From Desulfobacterales bacterium (lineage in GTDB: Bacteria; Desulfobacterota; Desulfobacteria; Desulfobacterales; Desulfosalsimonadaceae): DNA of 64,000 nucleotides. This document shows positions 16,969 to 25,936 of this stretch, piece by piece. The stretch is taken from NCBI GenBank assembly GCA_034520365.1, contig JAXHNP010000007.1:744001-808000 (forward strand), given 5' to 3'. Position numbers and translations under genes: made by a program. The stretch's first letter is position 1, and each line of letters starts with the position of its first letter. The notes below the pieces were generated by a model, which did not search any database, was not told the origin of the DNA, and saw nothing but the letters and a program-made list of their open reading frames with translations.

Positions 16969-17646
16969 CTATTTTGTTGATTCGTGGCGCTCCTCGTAAC
17001 CGGGCTGAATCAGCGTCTGGGGTTTTTGATTCCGCCAGTCGTTGGCCGGACAGATTTCGATGATTTTATCAAGTCGTCCCTGTCTGGCCAGCCGTTCATA
17101 AATCATCTGCCAGGCACAGGGCTGGTCATTATGGATCTCGCAGCTGCCGTCGTTGGTGCCGCCGCAGGGACCGTTAAAAAGGCTTTTGGCGCACATGGTG
17201 ACCGGGCAGATGCCGGCGGTCATGCCGAGCACACAGCTGCCGCAGGCTTTACACCGTTCTTCGTACCATCCCACATCCTGGTTGACGCCGATAAAGGTGG
17301 TGTCCACTGCGGGGAAAACCGGCGTGTCCGGAAATCGCTCGGCCAGAAACTGGATGCCGGCGCCGCAGGCCATGGACAGGAGGGCGTCATATTCCGGCAC
17401 GAGATTGTCGAGTTCATCCAGAAATTCCCGGTCGCACTGGCGCTGGACAGTGGCCTCACCGAATTCAGCGGAATCGGGTTCGGATTTCTGGCTGAGTTTC
17501 AGTTCAGCCGCCAGCACGCCGACTTCCTTTTCACCGCCGGTCAGGCATACCGCCACACATGTGCCGCATCCCACGACAAGGATTTTTTTGTAGCCCTGGA
17601 TCAGGCTTTTAATTTCATCAAATGGTTTACGCTTGGCCACGATCAT
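16969..17646 (-). CDS. metV: MetV, zinc/iron-sulfur partner of MetF
   Basis: This 225-residue protein matches the methylenetetrahydrofolate reductase C-terminal-domain family (MetV). It has an N-terminal GCGTC motif and a cysteine-rich C-terminal stretch, CKACGSCVLG through ICPVTMCAK to GPCGG. MetV is required for activity of the acetogen-type MetF and shuttles electrons to it. It is the first gene of the leftward met-hdr operon, with GGAGG eight bases before ATG 17646. The upstream region carries a short palindrome (TTGAC-TTT-GTCAA at 17826-17838) and AT-rich sequence where the promoter should lie, but no convincing -35/-10 pair was found. Confidence 0.9.
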   Translation of the reverse strand: MIVAKRKPFDEIKSLIQGYKKILVVGCGTCVAVCLTGGEKEVGVLAAELKLSQKSEPDSAEFGEATVQRQCDREFLDELDNLVPEYDALLSMACGAGIQFLAERFPDTPVFPAVDTTFIGVNQDVGWYEERCKACGSCVLGMTAGICPVTMCAKSLFNGPCGGTNDGSCEIHNDQPCAWQMIYERLARQGRLDKIIEICPANDWRNQKPQTLIQPGYEERHESTK

Positions 17647-17972
17647 GAGGTCGTCCTCCTCAATACACTTTTTCAGCGGTTTGCCGGAAAAATTTTGCCC
17701 GCCGGTAAGCCGCGTTCACAGGTGGTTTGGCAGGCCCTTTTGAAAAGGGCCGCCAAGTTTGCTAACTTATAAAAATCATAATAAAAATTCAAAAATAAAA
17801 GATTAAATATATGACACGATTGTTTTGACAAAGTCAAGCAAAGTTCATGGCAAAATATTCATAATATGTGCCGGATAAACGGGATCTTGTTTAAGTTGCG
17901 GCAGTTATGGGTATATACCCACAAATAAAAAACATCCATTTCAGCGGGCATGGTTTTATGCAATTGACAGTC

Positions 17973-18124
17973 CACGATAAATTTGTTCTATCTATTTTTC
18001 AGGCGGGCACGGTGGCGCGCCCTACGCGACAATGCCGACATTTTGTAGGGTCGGCCACCGTGCCGACCTTACATGCGATAAGCCCCATGGTTATGGGGTT
18101 TCTCGCCAGAACAAATTCGCCGTG
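17973..18124. mobile_element. Family A miniature element, 152 bp (copy 1)
   Basis: Terminal inverted repeats CACGATAAATTTGTTCT and CACGGCGAATTTGTTCT (right end complement) match at 14 of 17 positions. Between them are three hairpins: GGCGGGCACGGTGGCGCGCC, its partner with GGTCGGC..., and a CCCCAT/ATGGGG stem. The exact ten-base direct repeat ATTGACAGTC flanks it at 17963-17972 and 18125-18134. The rest of the 17647-18488 gap contains the met operon upstream region and the direct repeats listed separately. Confidence 0.9.
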
Positions 18125-18284
18125 ATTGACAGTCGGGTCATGCTGACATAGATTATGACAATTTTTATGGCTTCGTAAAAAGAAATTAATAGCGTCGCGG
18201 CGGCGGAAACCGATTTTTGGGAGACGCCCAATTTAGGTCAGATTAAGTGATCTAAAAGTAACCCACCCGGAGCCGCCCGGTACC

Positions 18285-18465
18285 GAGCTATAAATAACTT
18301 TAAAGGCACTGAGGCTGAGGCACTGAGGCACTCAGGCACTAAGGCACTAAGTTTGTATAACATTGAGCTGTGAACCGTGAACTGTGAACCGTGAACGACT
18401 TAAAGCATAAAGTTTTGATTTCCTTAACCTTAAACCGTATACCTTACACCTTAAACCGTTAAGTT
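18285..18465. repeat. Short direct repeats upstream of the GerMN gene
   Basis: Several tandem motifs follow each other: AGGCACTGAGG/AGGCACTAAGG units (about 18303-18350), GTGAACCGTGAACT units (about 18368-18394), and CTTAAACCGTATACC-like units (about 18423-18462). The leading AAATAACTTTAAAGGCAC also borders the repeats near 50.8, 59.8 and 61.1 kb, so this is debris of a larger dispersed repeat. Confidence 0.65.
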
Positions 18466-18488
18466 ACTATTGGTCCCGAGAAACAGAT

Positions 18489-19079
18489 ATGATAACAAGT
18501 ATGGCCGCATACATAAAAATTGGCCCGGCCAGGATGGTGCGGATGTTTTTTTTGACCGCTCTGATCGTTTTCTGGCTATGCGCTGTCGGGGTATGCCAGG
18601 CGGCCGGGCCGCCGCTTGAGGGCGGTGTTGAGCAGATTCTGCCTGAGCCCGAGGATGCGGACTATCCGGTTTATCTGTATTTTGTTGACAAGGGCAATGC
18701 GCATCTGGTCAGTGAGGCCAGAAATATACGTAACAATACCGATCCGCAGGCTTACTGCCGCCGGATCGTCCAAGCGCTTATAAACGGACCGGACGCTGAA
18801 CTGGTGCGCACCATCCCGTCGGATACCCGGCTGCGTGCGGTTTATATAACATCCGATCATACCGCTTATGTGGACTTGGGCGCAGGGGTGGCAAACAGCC
18901 ATTCTGGCGGGGTCCGCACGGAGCTGATGACGGTCTATTCGATTGTTAATACGCTGATATTGAATGTTTCTGCCGTGGACCGCGTGAAGCTGCTCATTGA
19001 CGGGCAGGAAGCCGATACCCTGGCCGGGCATATCGATATCCGATTTCCATTAAACGCAGATATGTTGTTGGTACGATGA
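18489..19079 (+). CDS. GerMN-domain exported protein
   Basis: This 196-residue protein has an N-terminal hydrophobic helix (about residues 17-38) that is a probable signal peptide or anchor, then a single GerMN domain recognisable by [16 protein letters not shown] and TVYSIVNTL. GerMN domains occur in spore germination GerM and in envelope proteins; the biochemical role is unknown. The gene overlaps fusA by ATGA and is therefore probably co-translated with an elongation factor. No strong ribosome site precedes ATG 18489, and internal ATGs at 18501 and 18534 are alternatives that keep the hydrophobic segment. Confidence 0.8.
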   Translation: MITSMAAYIKIGPARMVRMFFLTALIVFWLCAVGVCQAAGPPLEGGVEQILPEPEDADYPVYLYFVDKGNAHLVSEARNIRNNTDPQAYCRRIVQALINGPDAELVRTIPSDTRLRAVYITSDHTAYVDLGAGVANSHSGGVRTELMTVYSIVNTLILNVSAVDRVKLLIDGQEADTLAGHIDIRFPLNADMLLVR

Positions 19080-21109
19080 AACCAAGCAGAAAAATTGATA
19101 AAATTCGAAACATTGGCATTGTCGCCCATATTGATGCGGGCAAGACAACCGTGACCGAGCGGGTGCTTTTCTACAGCGGCCGTTCGCACAAAATCGGCGA
19201 GGTCCACAACGGGGAAGCGGTTATGGACTGGATGCCGGATGAGCAGGAACGGGGCATCACCATCACGTCCGCGGTGACCGCCTGCCGCTGGAAGGACTGG
19301 GAGATTCAGATTATTGATACGCCCGGGCATGTCGACTTTACCATTGAGGTGGAGCGCTCCCTGCGGGTCCTTGACGGCGCGGTCGGCGTGTTCTGCGCGG
19401 TCGGCGGGGTGGAGCCCCAGTCCGAAACCGTGTGGCACCAGGCGGATAAGTATCTGGTGCCGAAAATCGCCTTTATTAACAAGATGGACCGGGTGGGTGC
19501 GGATTTTTTCAATGTGGTGGAGATGATAACGGAGCGGTTAAATGCCAGCCCGCTACTGATCCAGCTGCCGGTGGGCAGTGAGGACCATTTCCGGGGGGTA
19601 ATCGATCTGTTGAAGATGCAGCAGATGACCTGGGAGACCAGTGACCCCAGGACCCCGATTCATACCACGGATATTGACCCGGAGTTCATGGAGTCGGCCG
19701 CGGCGTACCGGGAAAAATTGGTCGAGCAGGTGGCTGAAACCGATGACGCCATTATGGAGGCATTTCTCGAGGAGCGGGAAATTCCCGTGCAGGAGCTTGT
19801 TGCCGCCATCCGCCGCGCCACCCTGAATCTTTCCCTGGTCCCGGTGTTGTGCGGGGCCGCGTTGCGCAACAAGGGCATTCAGCCGCTTTTGGATGCGGTC
19901 ATCGACTTTTTGCCAAGCCCGGTGGAGGCGCCTCCCATCGAGGGCATCCATCCGGACACCGAGGAACCCCTCTCGTTTTCCGCCAAAGAGAAGGGACCGC
20001 TGGTGGCGCTTATTTTCAAGGTCTCGATGTTTGAGGGCCGCAAACTTTCCTTTGTCCGGGTCTACAGCGGTTATCTGAAGGCGGGCAGCGAGGTTTACAA
20101 CCCCACCCTTAAACGCAAAGAGAAAATCTCCCGAATTTTAAAGATGCATGCCAACAAGCGGGAGCGGCTGGATGAAGCCGGTCCGGGCAGTATCGTCGGC
20201 GTGGTGGGCCTGAAAGATTCCGGCACCGGCCAGACCCTCTGCCAGGCGGATGAGCCGGCGCTGCTGGAGGCCATCGAGTATTACAAGCCGGTGATCTCCG
20301 TCTCCGTGGAACCCAAGACCCACGATGACCAGGAGAAGCTCGATCACACGCTTTCCAAGTTAATGGATGAGGACCCCACCCTTCATGTCAAGCAGGACGA
20401 GGATACCGGCCAGACCATATTGTCCGGCATGGGCGAACTCCACCTGGATATTGTCATCAGCCGGATGAAGCGGGAGTACAACACCAATGTGAATGTGGGC
20501 AAACCCCAGGTGGTATACCGGGAAACCATGGCGCGGGAGGCGGCCGGATCCGCGGAGTTCGACCGGGAAATCGCCGGCGCCCGGCATTATGCCCAAGTGC
20601 AGCTCACCGTAAAACCCCTTTCCCGGGGCAGCGGGACGGCGTTTCGCTCCAAGGTCTCAGATGCGCAAATACCGGATATCTACATTCCCGCGGTTTCCCA
20701 GGGCGTCCACGATGCCATGGAATACGGTGAGCTGATGGGGTATCCGGTGGTTGACGTGGAGGTGGTCTTAACCGGCGGGAGTTTCAAGGAACATTTGTCG
20801 TCGGAATTGGCGTATAAGGTGTGCGCGACCATGGCCTGCCGGGAGGCCTTCAGCAATGGAGAGCCCTATCTGCTGGAGCCCATCATGGACACCGAAGTAT
20901 TCGTGCCGGAGGATTTTATGGGCGAGGTGATCGGGGATTTAAACGCCCGGGGCGGCAAAATTGACTCGATTTCCGCCAAAGGCGAGATTCAGGTCATCTC
21001 CGCCAGTGTGCCGCTTTCCAGGATGTTCGGCTACTCCACCGCCCTCCGATCCGCCTCCCAGGGCCGCGGCAATTTTACCATGAAGTTCTCGCATTTTGAT
21101 AAGGTGTAA
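19076..21109 (+). CDS. fusA: Elongation factor G
   Basis: This 677-residue translational GTPase has G1 AHIDAGKTT (about 17-25), a switch region ending in RGITITSA, G3 DTPGH and G4 NKMD. The C-terminal EF-G domains IV-V follow, with [12 protein letters not shown]. It catalyses ribosome translocation. The gene overlaps the preceding GerMN gene by four bases and is not in an str operon (no rpsL, rpsG or tuf nearby), so it may be one of two EF-G genes in this genome. It ends three bases from the end of a convergent protease gene. Confidence 0.93.
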   Translation: MKPSRKIDKIRNIGIVAHIDAGKTTVTERVLFYSGRSHKIGEVHNGEAVMDWMPDEQERGITITSAVTACRWKDWEIQIIDTPGHVDFTIEVERSLRVLDGAVGVFCAVGGVEPQSETVWHQADKYLVPKIAFINKMDRVGADFFNVVEMITERLNASPLLIQLPVGSEDHFRGVIDLLKMQQMTWETSDPRTPIHTTDIDPEFMESAAAYREKLVEQVAETDDAIMEAFLEEREIPVQELVAAIRRATLNLSLVPVLCGAALRNKGIQPLLDAVIDFLPSPVEAPPIEGIHPDTEEPLSFSAKEKGPLVALIFKVSMFEGRKLSFVRVYSGYLKAGSEVYNPTLKRKEKISRILKMHANKRERLDEAGPGSIVGVVGLKDSGTGQTLCQADEPALLEAIEYYKPVISVSVEPKTHDDQEKLDHTLSKLMDEDPTLHVKQDEDTGQTILSGMGELHLDIVISRMKREYNTNVNVGKPQVVYRETMAREAAGSAEFDREIAGARHYAQVQLTVKPLSRGSGTAFRSKVSDAQIPDIYIPAVSQGVHDAMEYGELMGYPVVDVEVVLTGGSFKEHLSSELAYKVCATMACREAFSNGEPYLLEPIMDTEVFVPEDFMGEVIGDLNARGGKIDSISAKGEIQVISASVPLSRMFGYSTALRSASQGRGNFTMKFSHFDKV

Positions 21110-21111
21110 GG

Positions 21112-22488
21112 TTACAATTTATCCAATAAGCCTTTGATCTTTTTGACTTTCTCCGGATCGGTGATGGTTTTCAGCGCCTGTTTGAAATGGAAGGCGGCAT
21201 TTTTCGGGTCCTTTTTGCCCATATGGTAGAGGCCTAAATAATAATGGGCATTGCCCGGATCATCCTGTTCCGAGTAGCTTTTGCCCAAGTAATAGAGCGC
21301 CGGCAGATAATCCGGGTGCGCGTCGGCCAGGCGGGAAAAGGTGTCCGTGGCAGCTTCCGTCCGGCCCATGGCCAGCTGGGTCCGGCCGAGATACAGCCGG
21401 CTGTCCGGCCCGTTTTTTACCTCTTGGGCGGCTTTTTTAAGAAATTCCAGCGCCTTTTCATAGTCACCGTTTAAAAAGTAAACCCTGCCCAAGTCTTCCG
21501 TCATATAGGGGTCACTGGCATAGGCATGGTAGGCAGTTTCCAGATGCTCCGCCGCCGCCCTGGGGTTGCCGTTTCGCTCAAGGGCCAGGCCGTAGCCGTA
21601 ATGGGCCATGGGATCCTCCGGCTGGGTTTTGACCGAATGCTGGAATTGCCGCAGGGACTCCCGCGGATTGCCGTAAAGGGCGGAGACCCGGATGCGGGCG
21701 CGTTTGAATTCATAAGTGTTCTTTGGCGGCGGGGCCGGCTTGTTTGACAAAGTGTTGTTCAGATAGGTCAGCCGGTCCTCCGTGGCCGGGTGGGTCCGCA
21801 GGTAGGTGGGGATCTGATCCGTGCCGAACCATTCCTGGGAGCGGATGGTTTTCAGCAGGGAGAGCATGCTGTGCAGATCATAGCCCGCTTTTTGAAGATA
21901 CTCGCGGCCGATTTGGTCCGCCTGCATTTCTTTTTCCCGGGTGTAGGCAAGGGCGGCGGATTCGCCGGCTGCCATGGAGCCGATGGTGATGGCGCTGCCC
22001 ACGGCGGAAGCCCCCCCAAGCCCCACCAGGATGCCTGCCACAACGCCCGCCAGCGTACCCAGGCTGGTCTTTTTGGAGGATTCGATCATCTCCGAAATAT
22101 GCCGGCAGGAAGCATGGGCAATTTCATGGGCCAGGAGCGCGGCAAGCTCGCCCTCGTGGTCCAGGGCTTCAAACAGGCCGCTGAATACGAAGATATGCCC
22201 GGCCGGGCCGGCAAAGGCGTTATAGGTGTCCTGCTCGATCACATAGAAGTGATAGGTAAACGGCTGCTGCGGAAGCTCGGCCACCACGCGCCGGCCGATC
22301 TTGTTGATATAGTCGGCAATGGCCGGGTCTTTGATGATTTTATACTGCTGGTTAACCGCCTGAAGGAATTCCCTGGCCAGTTCATTTTCCTCCTGCACGG
22401 TGATGGCGGAAACTCCGGCGGGCATTGAAACGGTGATGAAAAACGCGATGGCAATGCCAATCGCAATCGGTTGGCGAAATTTTATCAT
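21112..22488 (-). CDS. M48 metalloprotease with TPR repeats (BepA-like)
   Basis: This 458-residue protein has a signal peptide (1-28), a zinc-binding HEIAH at 121-125 and a downstream Glu in the REKEMQAD segment. Four to five TPRs occupy about residues 270-450. This is the layout of BepA/YfgC, a periplasmic chaperone-protease that assists outer-membrane protein assembly. A Gly/Ala-rich loop between the HExxH motif and the third ligand is typical of the family. The gene is convergent with fusA and divergent from parA. Confidence 0.92.
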   Translation of the reverse strand: MIKFRQPIAIGIAIAFFITVSMPAGVSAITVQEENELAREFLQAVNQQYKIIKDPAIADYINKIGRRVVAELPQQPFTYHFYVIEQDTYNAFAGPAGHIFVFSGLFEALDHEGELAALLAHEIAHASCRHISEMIESSKKTSLGTLAGVVAGILVGLGGASAVGSAITIGSMAAGESAALAYTREKEMQADQIGREYLQKAGYDLHSMLSLLKTIRSQEWFGTDQIPTYLRTHPATEDRLTYLNNTLSNKPAPPPKNTYEFKRARIRVSALYGNPRESLRQFQHSVKTQPEDPMAHYGYGLALERNGNPRAAAEHLETAYHAYASDPYMTEDLGRVYFLNGDYEKALEFLKKAAQEVKNGPDSRLYLGRTQLAMGRTEAATDTFSRLADAHPDYLPALYYLGKSYSEQDDPGNAHYYLGLYHMGKKDPKNAAFHFKQALKTITDPEKVKKIKGLLDKL

Positions 22489-22602
22489 TTAATTCCTGTA
22501 TGGTTGTCATGTTCGGCAAATTTGCCGGATTTCTTACAACTATAATATATGTCAGCTCTATCAGCTTTTCAAATGGCATTTTTTATGCTAAAAGGCACTA
22601 TT

Positions 22603-23376
22603 ATGACACATATTATCTGTATCGCAAATCAAAAAGGGGGGGTCGGTAAAACCACCACGGCGATCAACCTCTCCGCCGCACTGGCTGTAGCCGGGGCCAG
22701 GACCCTGCTTGTGGACTGTGATCCCCAGGCCAATGCCACCACCGGTATGGGCATCGACAAGGCCTCCATCGACCGGAACCTCTACCAAGGGGTGATCGGT
22801 CAGTCCGAGGTCTCAGACATTATTGTCGATACCGATGTAAAGGGCCTTTCCATGATTCCCTCCCGGGTGGAGTTGATCGGGTTTGAGGTTGAAATGATGG
22901 CGGATGACCATCGGGAAAAGGTGCTGCGTTCCCTTTTGTCGCGCTGTGCCGACGGATATGATTATATCATTCTGGATTGTCCGCCCTCCTTGAGCCTTTT
23001 GACCCTGAACGCCATGGTTGCCTCAGATTCGGTGCTCATTCCGCTGCAGAGCGAGTTCTATGCACTGGAAGGGCTTGGCCAGCTGCTCCAGACCATCAAG
23101 CGGATCAAACAGGGAATGAACCCAGCCTTGAAAATCGAAGGCATCCTTCTGACCATGTTTGACCGACGGACCAATCTGGCCAGACAGGTGGCGGAGAACG
23201 CGGAAACCTATTTCAAGGACATGGTGTTTAAAACCCGCATTCCGCGAACGGTTCGGCTGGGGGAGGCGCCCAGCTACGGTAAACCGATTATTTTTTATGA
23301 TCCCGCATCACCCGGATCTGAAAGCTATAAAGCGCTGGCCGCAGAGATCATGAACGGCCATAAAAGCGGCAAATAA
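22603..23376 (+). CDS. parA: Chromosome-partitioning ATPase ParA
   Basis: This 257-residue ParA/Soj protein has the deviant Walker A KGGVGKTT at residues 11-18, the ParA-specific DCDPQAN segment, and ILDCPPSL as Walker B. It binds DNA non-specifically in an ATP-dependent manner and moves ParB-parS complexes. Start 22603 was chosen because the Rossmann strand begins directly after it and AAAGG precedes it; an upstream in-frame ATG at 22549 would add 18 residues. parB follows 20 bases downstream. No gidA/gidB or palindromic parS site was noticed in the window. Confidence 0.94.
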   Translation: MTHIICIANQKGGVGKTTTAINLSAALAVAGARTLLVDCDPQANATTGMGIDKASIDRNLYQGVIGQSEVSDIIVDTDVKGLSMIPSRVELIGFEVEMMADDHREKVLRSLLSRCADGYDYIILDCPPSLSLLTLNAMVASDSVLIPLQSEFYALEGLGQLLQTIKRIKQGMNPALKIEGILLTMFDRRTNLARQVAENAETYFKDMVFKTRIPRTVRLGEAPSYGKPIIFYDPASPGSESYKALAAEIMNGHKSGK

Positions 23377-23396
23377 CCACGATTTTTGGGGATGGA

Positions 23397-24311
23397 ATGA
23401 TCATGCCGAAGGGAAAAACAGAGGCGGAGGATAACGCCGGAAAGCGCAAAAAAAGCCGCCAGAGCGGACTGGGCAAAGGATTGGATGCCCTTTTTCCGGA
23501 TATTGGCGATGCAGATGACCAGGCACCGGTCAGTTATTTTGAATGCGATATCGACAGCATTCATCCGAATCCCTATCAGCCGCGCCGGGAATTTGCGGAA
23601 AAGGAAATGGCGGATCTGGCTGAATCCATCGGGACCCAAGGCGTTCTGCAGCCGCTTTTGGTCAGGGAATCAAAAGGGGGCTATGAGTTGATCGCCGGCG
23701 AACGCCGGCTGCGGGCGGCGCGCATGGCGGGCGTATACAAGGTGCCCGTTGTTTTAAAAGACATCAGCAACGCCGGATTGATCGAGATTTCCATCATTGA
23801 AAATATCCAGCGGGAAAACCTAAACCCCATGGAAGAGGCTGAGGCATATCAGCGGCTGATGACCGAATTTGAGCTTACCCAGGAAAATATCGCGGAGCGG
23901 GTGGGCAAAAGCCGGTCAGCAATCGCCAACTTTCTGCGCATCAACCATCTGCCGGATGAAATCAAGGCGGCGATCCGCGGGGGAAAGCTCTCCATGGGCC
24001 ATGCCCGGACGCTTCTGGGGGCGGAAAATGCCGCCATCCAGCGCAAGGCCTTTAAGCTGGTGCTGTCCAGGGATCTTTCGGTCCGGGAGACCGAAAAGCT
24101 GATTCACCGGTTAAACGCCCAGGCCCAGCCCAAGCCGGAGCCCTCCAAGCGCCCCGAGGATATCTATTTTTCAAGTCTTGAAGAGGACTTGTCGCACCGC
24201 TTCGGCACCAAGGTCCAGATCCGCCGGCGGGGCCAGAAGGGCCGGGTGGAGATTGAATTCTACAGTAATGAAGACCTGGACCGGCTTCTGAATCTGCTTA
24301 AAACCGAGTAA
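23397..24311 (+). CDS. parB: Chromosome-partitioning protein ParB
   Basis: This 304-residue ParB/Spo0J protein has a basic N-terminus (a ParA-contact peptide of the form SGLGKGLDALF at about 22-32). The ParB/Srx-type CTP-binding domain carries GERRLRAARMAG and ENIQRENLN. A helix-turn-helix for parS recognition follows, then a short C-terminal dimerisation domain. It forms an operon with parA. An ATG two codons in (23403) is an equally possible start. Its stop codon falls inside the left flanking repeat of the element inserted at 24318. Confidence 0.94.
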   Translation: MIMPKGKTEAEDNAGKRKKSRQSGLGKGLDALFPDIGDADDQAPVSYFECDIDSIHPNPYQPRREFAEKEMADLAESIGTQGVLQPLLVRESKGGYELIAGERRLRAARMAGVYKVPVVLKDISNAGLIEISIIENIQRENLNPMEEAEAYQRLMTEFELTQENIAERVGKSRSAIANFLRINHLPDEIKAAIRGGKLSMGHARTLLGAENAAIQRKAFKLVLSRDLSVRETEKLIHRLNAQAQPKPEPSKRPEDIYFSSLEEDLSHRFGTKVQIRRRGQKGRVEIEFYSNEDLDRLLNLLKTE

Positions 24312-24317
24312 CTTATG

Positions 24318-24467
24318 ACGGCTTCGCAAAAAGTCCAATATCTTTGTTGCGCTGCATCCCTCGGAATTTCACGTACGAGTCAGTACGCTGCATTCCTCGG
24401 GATTTGCGCGCCGCGATCTTGAACTTTTTTCTTTGCCGTCCCGGAATCGATTTTTTACGAGTCCATC
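24318..24467. mobile_element. 150-bp miniature element between parB and the NYN gene
   Basis: The left end ACGGCTTCGCAAAAAGTCC and right end GATTTTTTACGAGTCCATC are imperfect inverted repeats. The eight-base direct repeat AACTTATG flanks the element at 24310-24317 and 24468-24475. The right repeat supplies the ATG of the following gene. Removing the element would leave parB stop and the next start two bases apart. Fragments of the same end sequence recur at 18167, 28993 and 47306. Confidence 0.75.
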
Positions 24468-24472
24468 AACTT

Positions 24473-25000
24473 ATGGCACTTCATATCATCGTCGACGGTT
24501 ATAATCTGATTCGGCAATCCCGCGCGATGGGCCCGATGGATCAAGAGGATCTGGAACTCGGCCGCCAGACGCTTTTGGAACGGCTGGCGGCGTATAAACG
24601 GATGAAGGGGCATCAGATCACCGTGGTGTTTGACGGGGCGGCCCAGTATTCGGTATTTGATCGGACGGACCGGGAAAAGGGCATTAATGTTAGATTCTCC
24701 CGGCACGGGGAGTCAGCGGATGCCGTGATCAAGCGCATGGCAAAGCGGGAGGGACAAAAAGCCCTGGTGGTGAGCTCGGACCGGGAAGTCACCGGGTTCT
24801 CCGAATCCAACGGGGCAGCCGTTATTGACTCTCTGGAGTTTGAACAGAAGCTGGAGATGGCGGAATATATGAACGTAAAGGGGCTTTCCCCGGAAGCGGA
24901 AGAGGATGCCGGAGGCAGGCTGGATACCCGCAAAAAGGGGCCGGGCAAGAAGCCGCCCAAGCAGAAGCGGAAGCATCAGCGTAAGATCCGCAAATTATGA
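24473..25000 (+). CDS. NYN-domain RNA nuclease-like protein (YacP/DUF901)
   Basis: This 175-residue protein begins with IIVDGYNL, the first catalytic-aspartate strand of NYN/PIN-like nucleases, and continues with VVFDGA and VVSSDREV, giving the conserved acidic cluster. The last 40 residues are lysine-rich and probably bind RNA. YacP-like proteins are RNA endonucleases (Rae1 in Bacillus). The start at 24473 is within the flanking repeat of an inserted element; a longer in-frame ORF from 24344 is only repeat sequence. It was probably co-transcribed with parAB before the insertion. Confidence 0.85.
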   Translation: MALHIIVDGYNLIRQSRAMGPMDQEDLELGRQTLLERLAAYKRMKGHQITVVFDGAAQYSVFDRTDREKGINVRFSRHGESADAVIKRMAKREGQKALVVSSDREVTGFSESNGAAVIDSLEFEQKLEMAEYMNVKGLSPEAEEDAGGRLDTRKKGPGKKPPKQKRKHQRKIRKL

Positions 25001-25070
25001 CAGAGTGTTAAGCGATTTATACCGCCGCTGTTGTATGAGTAACTTTTTCCGCGTGGAATAATCTATGACT

Positions 25071-25217
25071 CAATGTCATTTACTTTAGCCTTCCGCCGCT
25101 GTCATTTCGAGGAACGACAGTGACGAGAAATCTTAAAAAGCCATGCAAATAAAAGATTCCTCGCTGTCGCTCGGAATGACAACCGAGCCGACTTTCAGTC
25201 TTAAGTTAATGGCATTG
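25071..25217. mobile_element. Family B miniature element, 147 bp (copy 2)
   Basis: The left end CAATGTCATTTACTTTAG and complement of the right end CAATGCCATTAACTTAAG match at 15 of 18 positions. The centre is a hairpin of CTGTCATTTCGAGG type. ATCTATGACT (25061-25070) and ATCCATGACT (25218-25227) flank it as a 9/10 direct repeat. It lies between the NYN gene and the DUF3842 gene. Confidence 0.88.
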
Positions 25218-25296
25218 ATCCATGACTTGCATTCGATAGAATTATTCCTATTTTTAAAAATTAAGCATTTTTAAAGAAAAGCCAGAGCAGGGGGCT

Positions 25297-25716
25297 ATGG
25301 TTAAAATCTGCATTATTGACGGTCAGGGCGGGGGCATCGGGGCAACGGTCATCAAGCGCCTGCGGGATTTTTTTGAGGAGCAGGTCGATATCATTGCGTT
25401 AGGCACCAATGCCATTGCCACGGCCCAGATGCTCAAAGCCCGTGCCAACCGGGGGGCATCCGGGGAAAACGCGATTGTCCAGACGGTCTCCCGGGTGGAT
25501 ATGATCATCGGGCCGGTGGGCATTATCATGGCCAATGCCATGATGGGCGAGGTGACACCCCGGATGGCTGAGGCGGTGGCCTCAAGTGCGGCCAAAAAAT
25601 ATCTGATCCCCTTGTCCCAGGAAAATGCGGAGATCATCGGAACCGCATCGATTCCGCTGCCCCACCTGATCGAGGAACTGATTGAAATTTATTTAAAACC
25701 GGCATTAGCCCGGTAG
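25297..25716 (+). CDS. DUF3842 family protein
   Basis: This 139-residue protein opens with IIDGQGGGIG, a glycine-rich nucleotide-binding-like loop, and contains VGIIMANAMMGEVTP, both features of the DUF3842 family. The fold looks Rossmann-like and the function is unknown. In many anaerobes the family sits beside CooT-like genes, as here (25-base gap), which suggests a shared role in nickel or cofactor handling; this is inference only. Confidence 0.85.
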   Translation: MVKICIIDGQGGGIGATVIKRLRDFFEEQVDIIALGTNAIATAQMLKARANRGASGENAIVQTVSRVDMIIGPVGIIMANAMMGEVTPRMAEAVASSAAKKYLIPLSQENAEIIGTASIPLPHLIEELIEIYLKPALAR

Positions 25717-25741
25717 CAATCAAATATATAAGGATAGAACT

Positions 25742-25936
25742 ATGTGCGAAGCCAGTGCATACATGATCGATGGCGACCAGCAGGAGCTGATCATGGAAGC
25801 CGTAGATACCGTTGAACCCGAAGAGGGCGGTTACCGGTTAATCAATATTTTCGGTGAACAAAAATTCGTCAGGGCCGCAATTTACTCTCTGGCCCTGGTG
25901 GATCATAAGATTTTTTTCAAAAAAACGCCCCAGTAG
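25742..25936 (+). CDS. CooT-family nickel-binding protein
   Basis: This 64-residue protein starts with MCEASAY, the conserved N-terminal cysteine motif of the CooT family. CooT of Rhodospirillum binds one nickel ion per dimer through that cysteine and supports carbon monoxide dehydrogenase maturation. Here it lies between DUF3842 and ispH genes rather than in a cooCTJ cluster. It is preceded by AGGA and its stop is directly followed by the next ATG, so translation is coupled. Confidence 0.85.
   Translation: MCEASAYMIDGDQQELIMEAVDTVEPEEGGYRLINIFGEQKFVRAAIYSLALVDHKIFFKKTPQ

Noticed and set aside
18285-18465. CRISPR-like direct repeats
   Set aside because: Units are 9-15 bases, variable and without unique spacers of constant length.
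22489-24311. Replication origin next to parAB
   Set aside because: No parS palindrome, DnaA-box cluster, dnaA, dnaN or gid genes were recognised in the window.
24344-24472. N-terminal extension of the NYN protein
   Set aside because: The extra 43 codons are sequence of the inserted element and the family homology begins at ATG 24473.
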